Assembly: GCA_025355255.1 (NCBI GenBank)
Contig: JANYAA010000370.1
Span: forward strand, 1 to 12,137
DNA length: 12,137 bases
DNA from: Chloroflexota bacterium
GTDB lineage: Bacteria; Chloroflexota; Limnocylindria; Limnocylindrales; CSP1-4
Direction: 5' to 3'
The notes beneath the pieces are model-generated. The model was given only the letters and a program-made list of their open reading frames with translations, was not told the DNA's origin and ran no database searches. Shown piece after piece: positions 5,978 to 12,137 of the stretch. Position numbers and translations under genes: made by a program. Position 1 is the stretch's first letter. Each line of letters starts with the position of its first letter.

Positions 5978-7165
5978 TCAGGCCATCCCGTAGGCGGGCA
6001 CTTCCCCGCTGGGGACGTACGGACAGAGCGGGTCTGACTCCAGCGGGTCCCCGGTCCAGGCGTAGGCCCTCGCGCGGGATCCGCCACAGACGCGCGAGAA
6101 CTCGCACGCGCCGCACCGGCCCTTGAAGCCCTCGGGGTTGCGCAGCGCGCGCATCACCTCATGATCGCGGTACAGATCCACGATGGATGCTTCGCGGACG
6201 TTTCCCAGCGGGATCGGCAGGAAACCTGACGGGTTGACCATGCCGTCATGGCTGATGAACACGATGCCGTTGCCATCGCGGATGCCGAAGCCGCGGCCCA
6301 CAGAGGTCCGCAGGATGGCCTCGGCGTCCATGCCGCCAGCCTGCATCAACTTGATCGCCTGCCGCCGGTAGTGCGTGGCCTCGGTCGTCTTGATCTGGAA
6401 CGGCGAGGTGCGCGACAGGCCGAACAGCCAGGCATTCAGCCGCTCCGACTCTGCCGCCGTGACCTCCTTCAAGCCACTGCCGCGGCCGGTCGTGATGAGC
6501 ATGAAGAGGCTCCAGCGCATGATGTCCATGCCCTCGAGCAGCTCGTAGATCGCTGGGAGGTCGCCGAGCGTCTCGTCCGTCACGAGCGTGTTGACTTGGA
6601 TCGGCAGGCCGGCCTCTCTTGCCCAGCGTGCTGTCTGGAGCGTCTTCTCGAAGGTGCCCTCGACCATGCGGAAGCCGTCGTGGCGGGCCGCGTCAGAGCC
6701 GTCGAGAGAGAGCGAGATGTTCTGGATGCCCGCATCGCGCAGGCTCTCCATGATGTCCTTCGTCAGCAGCGGTGTCGCGGCGGGTGCCAGGGAGGCGCCG
6801 ATGCCGCGCTCGGTTGCAGCCCGGACCAGCTCGTGGAGGTCCGGGCGGTTGAGCGGGTCGCCGCCGGTAAACACGACGTGAGGATAGGGACGGCCGAAAC
6901 GGACAACCTCGTCGAGCAGGCGGTACCCCTCCTCGGTCGTCAGCTCAAGCGGGTTGCGCTCGGCCTGCGCGGTGGCCCGGCAGTGGCGGCAGGCGAGGCC
7001 GCAGGCCAGGGTGGTCTCCCAGTACACGAGCATCGGGGCGCGGTCGTAGACATAGCCCTCGGCTTGGACGGCACCGACGCCCGTGATGCCGCCGGGGTGG
7101 CCGCCGGGGTGGCCCGACGGGCTCGACGGGCGTCCAGCTGGCGTGGACCCGACTTCGATGGTCAT
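5978..7165 (-). CDS. Radical SAM/SPASM protein, AhbD/NirJ-like (TIGR04053-type)
   Basis: This 395-residue protein has the radical SAM motif C55-X3-C59-X2-C62 within PMLVYWETTLACGLACRHCR (44-63), then FTGGDP (99-104), SLSLDG (151-156) and VNTLVT (191-196). The C-terminal SPASM-like half has only four cysteines, C351-X2-C354-X5-C360 and C381, in the context VCGGSRARAYAWTGDP. One auxiliary cluster is typical of the NirJ/AhbD heme group. The opening resembles the TIGR04053 (BA_1875) family. AhbD removes two propionate carboxyls from coproheme without oxygen. Placement directly after a ferrochelatase suggests such a role, but this is inference. It lacks the fourth cysteine of the HemN motif (CX3CX2CXC). 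Residues 7-30 form a Gly/Pro/His-rich extension with two HPGG units. The ATG has AAGGAG seven bases upstream and overlaps the hemH2 stop (ATGA). Confidence 0.85.
   Translation of the reverse strand: MTIEVGSTPAGRPSSPSGHPGGHPGGITGVGAVQAEGYVYDRAPMLVYWETTLACGLACRHCRATAQAERNPLELTTEEGYRLLDEVVRFGRPYPHVVFTGGDPLNRPDLHELVRAATERGIGASLAPAATPLLTKDIMESLRDAGIQNISLSLDGSDAARHDGFRMVEGTFEKTLQTARWAREAGLPIQVNTLVTDETLGDLPAIYELLEGMDIMRWSLFMLITTGRGSGLKEVTAAESERLNAWLFGLSRTSPFQIKTTEATHYRRQAIKLMQAGGMDAEAILRTSVGRGFGIRDGNGIVFISHDGMVNPSGFLPIPLGNVREASIVDLYRDHEVMRALRNPEGFKGRCGACEFSRVCGGSRARAYAWTGDPLESDPLCPYVPSGEVPAYGMA
7091..7114 (-). repeat. Two-copy 12-base tandem repeat within the radical SAM gene
   Basis: Two exact copies of a 12-base unit (7091-7102 and 7103-7114, plus-strand GCCGGGGTGGCC) encode consecutive Gly-His-Pro-Gly units in the N-terminal extension of the radical SAM protein. 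Confidence 0.85.
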
Positions 7166-8118
7166 GGGACGGCTCCTTGGGTCATGGCGGGTTGACCGGC
7201 TTCGAGCGCCGCGAGCGCGACGTCTGCCAGGCCTGAGATGAAGAGATGGTCTGTGTTCAGAGATCGGGCGCGCTCAAGCCGGACGCCGACGGCGCGAGCG
7301 ACCGCCTGCGCTTCGATGTCGATGTCGTAGAGGACCTCGAGATGGTCCGCGACGAAGCCAACGGGGCGGATCACAACCTCAGTGACGCCCTCGGCCGACA
7401 ACCGGCGAATCTCCTCAAGGATGTCGGGGCCGAGCCAGGGCTCACCGGTTCGTCCGGCGCTCTGGAATGAGAACGTGTAGCGCGCCAGCCCAAGCTCGCG
7501 GGCGACGAGCGCGGCGGTGGCCGCCAGCTCCTCAGGGTATGGGTCACCCTCGGCCACAACCCGAGCGGGCAGGCTGTGGGCGGTGAACATCACGAGGACC
7601 GCTGCCGGATCCTGGAAGCGGGCCAGCGCCTCCCGTGTAGTGGCGGCAAGTGCCTCGACAAACCGAGGCTGGTCGTGCCAGGACTCGACGAAGACCACGT
7701 TCGGCGGCGTGGCGCCAGTTGCCGCGATGACTGCCAGCGCGCCGTCGACCGCACGCCGGTAGCCTGCCGCGTTGGATGACTTCTGGGGCGCCATGGCGAT
7801 GGCGACAAACCGCTCCACGCCATCCGACGCCATTCTCGCCACCACATTGGCGATCCGGGGCTCGATGTGGCGCATCGCGGCGTACACCGGCATCGGCGTC
7901 CCACGCTGCCTCAGGTCGGCCTCGACGGCATTTCGCTGTTCCTCCACGATCCGGCTCAGGGGCGAGCCACCACCGATGGCCCGGTAACGGCCAAGCAGCT
8001 CCTCAAGCAGGTGCGGCGGCGGCGGGCTGCCTCGTCGAATGTCGGTGTAGTACGCCTCAACCTGGTCAAGCCGGTCGGGGCTGCCGTAGGCCATCAGCAG
8101 GACGGCGTCGTGCGTCAT
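7162..8118 (-). CDS. hemH: Ferrochelatase, Bacillus-like copro-type (HemH2/CpfC)
   Basis: This second ferrochelatase has 318 residues. It resembles the monomeric, soluble Bacillus-type enzyme more than its partner HemH1: AVLLMAYGSPDRLDQVEAYY (5-24), GRYRAIGGGSPLSRI (43-57), the catalytic-type His181 in FTAHSLPARV, and Glu261 in GFVADHLEVLYDID. Tyr11 occupies the place of the Bacillus subtilis Tyr13 that contacts the porphyrin iron. The protein has no cysteine at all, so it cannot carry the [2Fe-2S] cluster suggested for HemH1. The expected reaction is iron insertion into coproporphyrin III, though another porphyrin or metal is possible because a second ferrochelatase is present. The ATG overlaps the hemE stop (ATGA), and its own stop overlaps the radical SAM start in the same way, so it is tightly coupled on both sides. 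Confidence 0.92.
   Translation of the reverse strand: MTHDAVLLMAYGSPDRLDQVEAYYTDIRRGSPPPPHLLEELLGRYRAIGGGSPLSRIVEEQRNAVEADLRQRGTPMPVYAAMRHIEPRIANVVARMASDGVERFVAIAMAPQKSSNAAGYRRAVDGALAVIAATGATPPNVVFVESWHDQPRFVEALAATTREALARFQDPAAVLVMFTAHSLPARVVAEGDPYPEELAATAALVARELGLARYTFSFQSAGRTGEPWLGPDILEEIRRLSAEGVTEVVIRPVGFVADHLEVLYDIDIEAQAVARAVGVRLERARSLNTDHLFISGLADVALAALEAGQPAMTQGAVP
7173..7178 (-). promoter_or_regulatory. Ribosome binding site of the radical SAM gene
   Basis: The minus strand reads AAGGAG, seven bases before the ATG at 7165 and inside the end of hemH2. It supports keeping the Gly/His-rich N-terminal extension as part of the protein. Confidence 0.7.
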
Positions 8119-9203
8119 CGGGCTGCCTCACTGGAGGGCCCGTGTGCGTGGACCAGGTCCACAAGCCGTGCGAGATGGTCCGGGTCAGTGGTGGGCAGCA
8201 CGCCGTGACCAAGGTTGAACACATGGCCCGGACGATGGTTGTTCTGGGCGAGCACCCAGCGAGCCGCCTCCTCCGTAGCGTCCCAGGGCCCGAGGAGCAG
8301 CGTCGGGTCCAGATTGCCCTGCACTGCCCGATCCCCTACCAGCGCTCGCCCTTCGGACAGGGCGATGCGCCAGTCAAGCCCAATGGCGTCGCCGCCGGCC
8401 GAGGCCTGCTGAGCCAGAATGCCGGAGGTGCCCACGCCAAAGTGGATGGACGGGACGCCCAGCGTCGCGATCCCGTCAAACAGCGTGCGCATGTGCGCCC
8501 ACAGACGGCGCTCGTAGTCAAGCGGGCTCAGACCGCCCACCCACGAGTCAAAGATCTGGATGGCCTCAACACCGGCCGCGACCTGCGCCCCGAGATATGC
8601 GATCGTCATCGCCACAAGGCGGTCCAGCAGGAGGCGCCAGGTCTCAGGCTCCGCGTGCATGAGGCGCTTCGTGTGCAGGAAGTCGCGTGACGGACCGCCC
8701 TCCACGAGGTAGCAGGCGAGCGTGAACGGGGCGCCCGCGAAGCCGATCAGCGGCACAGGGGACTCGCTCCGGATGATCGAGATGGCCTCGAGCAGCGGTG
8801 CAACTGAGGTCACCGCATCAAAGACGTGCAGCGCCTCCACATCCGCCATGGTCCGGATTGGCCGCTCGATGACCGGGCCACGACCCTCGACGATGTCGAA
8901 GGCCACCCCGATCCCCGCCAGCGGCGTTGTGATGTCCGCAAACAGGATGGCTGCGTCCACACCCAGACGGCGGACCGGCTGGAGCGTGACCTCCGCGCAG
9001 AGCGCGGCGTCGCGGGTGATCTCAAGCAGGGTGGCGTGCTCGCGGATGCGCCGGTACTCCGGCAGGGCGCGGCCGGCCTGGCGCATGAACCAGACCGGCG
9101 TGGCGTCAACGGGAAGACCGCGGAGCGTGCGCAGGAACCGGGCGTCCGGGCGAGGTGCCGGCAGCGGCTTCATGGCAGCGTCGTCAAGGGGCAGGCCGTT
9201 CAT
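8115..9203 (-). CDS. hemE: Uroporphyrinogen decarboxylase (HemE)
   Basis: HemE removes the four acetate carboxyls of uroporphyrinogen III to give coproporphyrinogen III, without cofactors, in the cytosol. The 362-residue protein has TPVWFMRQAGRALPEYR (35-51) with the substrate-binding Arg41, the key Asp90 in ILFADITTPL, GFAGAPFTLACYLVEGGPSR (154-173) with Tyr165, Ser220 in IFDSWVGGLSP, and the C-terminal His333 in NLGHGVLPTTDP. These match the human enzyme's Arg37, Asp86, Tyr164, Ser219 and His339. Length is normal. The ATG at 9203 overlaps the hemL stop (ATGA) and has AAGGCG eight bases upstream. A second in-frame ATG at 9173 lacks a ribosome site. The stop overlaps hemH2. The product is the branch substance for both possible terminal modules. 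Confidence 0.97.
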   Translation of the reverse strand: MNGLPLDDAAMKPLPAPRPDARFLRTLRGLPVDATPVWFMRQAGRALPEYRRIREHATLLEITRDAALCAEVTLQPVRRLGVDAAILFADITTPLAGIGVAFDIVEGRGPVIERPIRTMADVEALHVFDAVTSVAPLLEAISIIRSESPVPLIGFAGAPFTLACYLVEGGPSRDFLHTKRLMHAEPETWRLLLDRLVAMTIAYLGAQVAAGVEAIQIFDSWVGGLSPLDYERRLWAHMRTLFDGIATLGVPSIHFGVGTSGILAQQASAGGDAIGLDWRIALSEGRALVGDRAVQGNLDPTLLLGPWDATEEAARWVLAQNNHRPGHVFNLGHGVLPTTDPDHLARLVDLVHAHGPSSEAAR

Positions 9204-10489
9204 GACGCGAACGCCTTGCTGGCCGCTGCGAGCGTCTCCTCGAGCTCGGCTTGCCCGTGGGCCGCGGAGATGAACCAGGCCTCAAACTGCGACGGCGCCA
9301 AGAGCACGCCCTGGTCGAGCATCGAGCCGAAGAACCGAGCGTAGGCCTGACGGTCGGACGCCAGCGCCTCGGCGCCGTCTCGGGGCGCACCGGCACGGAA
9401 GAAGACGGTGAGCAGCGAGCCGACGCGGGCGATCCCCACCTCGCGCCCGGCCAGCACGGCAACGTCGCGCAACCCGGCTTCAAGCGCAGCGCCGGTCCGC
9501 TCAAGACCCTCGTACACTTGCGGGGTCAGGAGGTCCAGCGTTACGCAGCCCGCGGCCATCGCCAACGGGTGGCCGGAGAGCGTTCCCGCCTGGTAGACGG
9601 GACCCTCGGGCGCAATTCGGGCCATCAGGTCCGCCCGGCCGCCGTAGGCGCCGATAGGCATGCCGCCGCCGACGATCTTGCCCAACGTGGTGAGGTCTGG
9701 CGTGATCTCGTAGCGCGCCTGGGCGCCGCCCTTTGCGAGCCGGAACCCTGTGATCACCTCGTCAAAGATCAGGATGGTGCCGCTGGCCGCCGTGAGTTCG
9801 CGTAGGAGGTCAAGGTAGCCCGCCACCGGCGGGACCACACCGACGTTGGCGATCACCGGCTCCAGGATGAGCGCAGCCAGACGGCCTGGATGGGCGGCGA
9901 AGACGGCGCGCGCGGCTTCGGGATCGTTGAACGGGATCACGATGGTGTCGCGCGCGGCTCCCGCGGTAACGCCCGCGGAGCCGGGCATGGCCAGCGTGGC
10001 CAGACCCGAGCCCGCTTCCACCAACAGGCTGTCGCCGTGCCCGTGGTAGGCGCCGGCGAACTTCACCACGAGGTCGCGGCCCGTTGCGCCGCGGGCAAGA
10101 CGGATGGCGCTCATCACGGCCTCGGTGCCCGACGAGACGAAGCGCATCCGCTCCATCGACGGCATCGCGGCGCGGACGCGCTCGCCCAGCTCCACCTCGC
10201 GGGGACCCGTGGCCCCCAGGGCAAACCCGTCAAGCGCGGCGGCCCTGACGGCCTCGATGACCTCGGGCCGGGCGTGGCCAAGGATTGCCGGCCCCCACGA
10301 GCCGATGTAGTCCAGATACCAACGGCCGTCAGCGTCGCGAACGCGCGCACCACTGCCGGCGTCCAGCACGAGCGGCGGACGGCCAACGGAGCGGAAGGCG
10401 CGAACCGGGCTGTTCACGCCGCCCGGGAAGAGCCCGAGCGCTCGCTCACGGAGATCGTCCTGGCGTCCAACGGCAACGGTCACAGCCAT
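9200..10489 (-). CDS. hemL: Glutamate-1-semialdehyde 2,1-aminomutase (HemL)
   Basis: This PLP enzyme converts glutamate-1-semialdehyde to 5-aminolevulinate, so the organism uses the C5 route and not ALA synthase. The 429-residue class III aminotransferase-fold protein has the N-terminal family motif FPGGVNSPVRAFR (21-33), FVSSGTEAVMSAIRLARG (117-134) for phosphate and substrate binding, AYHGHGD (147-153), FDEVITGFR (242-250) with the PLP-pyridine Asp243, and the Schiff-base Lys271 in TLGKIVGGGMPIGAYGG. Length is standard for HemL. The ATG shares one base with the hemB stop (TGATG), and a good GGGAGG lies seven bases upstream. The glutamyl-tRNA reductase gene hemA, its usual partner, is not in this window. 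Confidence 0.97.
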   Translation of the reverse strand: MAVTVAVGRQDDLRERALGLFPGGVNSPVRAFRSVGRPPLVLDAGSGARVRDADGRWYLDYIGSWGPAILGHARPEVIEAVRAAALDGFALGATGPREVELGERVRAAMPSMERMRFVSSGTEAVMSAIRLARGATGRDLVVKFAGAYHGHGDSLLVEAGSGLATLAMPGSAGVTAGAARDTIVIPFNDPEAARAVFAAHPGRLAALILEPVIANVGVVPPVAGYLDLLRELTAASGTILIFDEVITGFRLAKGGAQARYEITPDLTTLGKIVGGGMPIGAYGGRADLMARIAPEGPVYQAGTLSGHPLAMAAGCVTLDLLTPQVYEGLERTGAALEAGLRDVAVLAGREVGIARVGSLLTVFFRAGAPRDGAEALASDRQAYARFFGSMLDQGVLLAPSQFEAWFISAAHGQAELEETLAAASKAFAS

Positions 10490-11526
10490 CAGCGTGCCTC
10501 CCGCGACCAGGTCGCCAGATCGGCGGCCGCATAGGTGATGACGAAGTCCGCACCAGCCCGCAGGATCGAGGTGGTGGCCTCGGTCAGGGCGCGCCGACGA
10601 TCAAGCCAGCCTCGCTGGGCTGCCGCCTCGATGGCCGCGAACTCGCCGCTCACCTGATAGGCGCCGATGGGAACATCGAAGGCGGCACGAGCGGTTGCCA
10701 GAATGTCGAGCGATGGCATCGCGGGCTTCACCAAGAGCATGTCGGCGCCTTCAGCGATATCCACCTCCATCTCGCGCATCGCCTCGCGGCCGTTGGCCGG
10801 GTCCATCTGGTAGCCCCGCCGGTCGCCGAACGCCGGTGTTGAGCCAGCCGCCTCGCGAAATGGACCGTAGAAGGCCGAGGCGGTCTTCGCGGCGTACGCC
10901 AGGATCGGCGTGTCCTGGGCGCCCGCCTCGTCTAGGCCGCGGCGGATTGCGGCTACCTGGCCGTCCATCATGGCGCTTGGAGCGACGATGTCAGCGCCTG
11001 CGGTCGCCTGTGAGGCAGCGGTCCGGGCAAGCAGCTCGATCGTGGCGTCGTTGTCCACGCGGCCATCGCCGAGAAGCGGACCGCAGTGGCCGTGATCGGT
11101 GTACTCGCACAGGCACGTGTCGGCGATCAGCACAAGGTCGAGATCGGCATCTCGCATGCGCCGCAGCGTCTCCTGCACGATGCCGCCGTCAATCCAGCCG
11201 CCCGTGCCCGTAGCGTCCTTGTCCGCCGGGAGGCCAAAGAGGATCACGCCGCCGATGCCAAGCGCGGCCAACGCGCGGGCGTCTTTGAGCGCCTCATCGG
11301 GTGTCACACGCTCCACGCCCGGCATGGAGCCAACCGGCTCGCGACGGCCAGTCCCAGGAAACACGAACATCGGCGCGACAAGCTGGCGCGCGTGGATGCG
11401 GGTCTCGCGAACAAGGGCCCTGAGCGCCTCGGTTCGGCGGGTCCGGCGCAGGCGGTGGGCGGGATCTGGCGTCCAGCCTTCGCCAGCAGCCCGGCTGGCC
11501 TGGACAAGAGCGTTGAGCGGACTCAT
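10489..11526 (-). CDS. hemB: Porphobilinogen synthase (HemB), zinc-cysteine type
   Basis: HemB (5-aminolevulinate dehydratase) joins two 5-aminolevulinates into porphobilinogen. The 345-residue protein has SMPGVERVTPDEAL (67-80), the zinc-ligand cysteines Cys138, Cys140 and Cys148 in DTCLCEYTDHGHCG, the first active-site Lys214 in AYAAKTASAFYGPFREA, and the Schiff-base Lys267 in LLVKPAMPSLDI. Three cysteines in the loop point to active-site zinc, as in E. coli, and not the Asp-rich magnesium type. The start is the ATG at 11526, which overlaps the hemD stop (ATGA) and has GGAG seven bases upstream. The frame is open another 27 codons, but only within hemD. Its stop overlaps hemL, so it is tightly coupled in the operon. 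Confidence 0.97.
   Translation of the reverse strand: MSPLNALVQASRAAGEGWTPDPAHRLRRTRRTEALRALVRETRIHARQLVAPMFVFPGTGRREPVGSMPGVERVTPDEALKDARALAALGIGGVILFGLPADKDATGTGGWIDGGIVQETLRRMRDADLDLVLIADTCLCEYTDHGHCGPLLGDGRVDNDATIELLARTAASQATAGADIVAPSAMMDGQVAAIRRGLDEAGAQDTPILAYAAKTASAFYGPFREAAGSTPAFGDRRGYQMDPANGREAMREMEVDIAEGADMLLVKPAMPSLDILATARAAFDVPIGAYQVSGEFAAIEAAAQRGWLDRRRALTEATTSILRAGADFVITYAAADLATWSREAR
10497..10502 (-). promoter_or_regulatory. Ribosome binding site of hemL
   Basis: The minus strand reads GGGAGG, seven bases before the hemL ATG at 10489 and inside the last codons of hemB. Confidence 0.7.
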
Positions 11527-12137
11527 TCGGCAACTCCAGCGGTGGTCGTGTCCTGGACGGGTTTGGCGGGGAGCGGCTGCGGACCATCCGGCGCGAGGCC
11601 AAAGCACTTGGCCGTGTATTCGGCGAGCGCGGCGGCCCCTGGGGCAGGCGCCACCAACACACGCGCATAGCCAAGGCGTCGCGCTTCGGCGGCAGTTGTC
11701 CCGCCTGCCGCAATGACCGGGACGTGGCGCAGCCGCACGGCAATTGCATCGCTCGCCGCAAGCGCCAGCAGGCCACGGGCAATCGACCCGCTCGTCAAGA
11801 TGAGCGCGTCCAGAGGGCCGTCGTCCAGCGCGTCGGCGAGAACCGCGCGTGACTGTTCGGGCGCCTCACGCGTTGTGTAGGCGGCCACGTCGACCACACG
11901 CGCGCCGCGCTCCGCAAGCGCGATTGGCGCAGCTCCTTCTGCAATGTCACCCTGGGCGACCAGGACGCGATCGCCTGTCACGATGGGAAGCTCCGCGCCC
12001 AGGGTTGCGCCGTCTGGAACGGTCGGCACAAAGACCGGTCCGAGCCCGGCGTCAAGCAGCAGCGCGGCGGTCGCGTCGCCCACGGCGGCCAAGCGGAACC
12101 GGGCGAGCGCCAACCCTATGCGCGCCGCGGCCGCCAG
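11523..12137 (-). CDS. hemD: Uroporphyrinogen-III synthase (HemD), N-terminus cut off
   Basis: HemD cyclises hydroxymethylbilane to uroporphyrinogen III with inversion of ring D. The frame stays open to the right edge, where the first full codon is a CTG, so the start lies outside the window. 204 residues are visible, against roughly 250 in the family. The visible part has RFRLAAVGDATAALLLDAG, then DRVLVAQGDIAEGAAPIALA, the domain-linking VDVAAYTT strand, ILTSGSIARGLLALA, and VPVIAAGGTTAAEARRLG followed by VLVAPAP. HemD is conserved in fold more than in sequence, and this order, together with the overlap with hemB, makes the call firm. A TTG at 12113 could be read as a start, but it would remove the N-terminal domain. 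hemC would be expected upstream. Confidence 0.88.
   Translation of the reverse strand: MAAAARIGLALARFRLAAVGDATAALLLDAGLGPVFVPTVPDGATLGAELPIVTGDRVLVAQGDIAEGAAPIALAERGARVVDVAAYTTREAPEQSRAVLADALDDGPLDALILTSGSIARGLLALAASDAIAVRLRHVPVIAAGGTTAAEARRLGYARVLVAPAPGAAALAEYTAKCFGLAPDGPQPLPAKPVQDTTTAGVAE
11534..11537 (-). promoter_or_regulatory. Ribosome binding site of hemB
   Basis: The minus strand reads GGAG, seven bases before the ATG at 11526. With the ATGA overlap it supports this start over the upstream ATG at 11607 inside hemD. Confidence 0.6.

Noticed and set aside
4722..5993. Plus-strand open frame of 423 codons opposite hemY
   Set aside because: The composition is rich in Arg, Gly and His with no family pattern; hemY on the minus strand has full motifs from end to end.
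5978..7165. Radical SAM protein as HemN-type coproporphyrinogen dehydrogenase
   Set aside because: HemN uses CX3CX2CXC; here the third cysteine is followed by Arg-Ala-Thr with no fourth cysteine, and a SPASM-like cysteine tail is present instead.
6248..7195. Plus-strand open frame of 315 codons opposite the radical SAM gene
   Set aside because: It is antisense to a gene with clear cysteine motifs and shows no domain of its own.
11527..11607. Longer HemB starting at the ATG at 11607
   Set aside because: The added 27 residues lie wholly within hemD coding sequence, while the ATG at 11526 has both a ribosome site and an ATGA overlap.
1..12137. CRISPR arrays, tRNA or rRNA genes, insertion sequences
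   Set aside because: No spaced direct repeats, no tRNA-like cloverleaf, no rRNA-like stretch, and no transposase frame or terminal inverted repeats were seen on either strand.

Overview
The window is a heme-biosynthesis locus from a visibly GC-rich bacterium. Coding strands end codons overwhelmingly in G/C, and long open frames appear opposite most genes. The copro-type heme genes hemQ and the first hemH, together with mutY and an Rv1855c-like F420-dependent oxidoreductase, look actinobacterial. The second ferrochelatase is of the cysteine-free, Bacillus-like type. This mixture fits a Chloroflexota lineage (for example Limnocylindria-like) or a deep-branching Actinobacteriota. I cannot settle the phylum from the sequence alone.

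Layout from right to left on the minus strand. hemD is partial and runs off the right edge. It is followed by hemB, hemL, hemE, a ferrochelatase (hemH2), a radical SAM/SPASM protein and an FAD-dependent porphyrinogen oxidase (hemY/cgoX). All junctions in this run are 1- or 4-base stop/start overlaps, except the last, which is an 8-base gap, so it should be one transcript. A plus-strand pair then interrupts the minus-strand set: a luciferase-like F420 oxidoreductase and a 94-residue protein of unknown family. The second minus-strand group follows: coproheme decarboxylase hemQ/chdC, a second ferrochelatase (hemH1), a short-form mutY and a DUF1810 gene. The only non-coding stretch over 100 bases is the 113-base divergent region between hemQ and the oxidoreductase. 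There are no RNA genes, mobile elements or CRISPR arrays that I can see.

How the genes work together. HemL makes 5-aminolevulinate from glutamate-1-semialdehyde (C5 route). HemB makes porphobilinogen, HemD closes uroporphyrinogen III, and HemE makes coproporphyrinogen III. With hemQ present, the expected finish is the coproporphyrin-dependent route: HemY/CgoX oxidises coproporphyrinogen to coproporphyrin, a ferrochelatase inserts iron, and HemQ decarboxylates coproheme to heme b. hemA and hemC are not in the window and may lie beyond the right edge.

The most interesting feature is that the terminal steps look duplicated. Each ferrochelatase gene overlaps the gene of a possible coproheme decarboxylase: hemH2 with the radical SAM protein of the AhbD/NirJ-like group, and hemH1 with the peroxide-using HemQ. 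This suggests two parallel copro-to-heme modules, one of them possibly oxygen-independent. That is an inference; it is not shown by the sequence.
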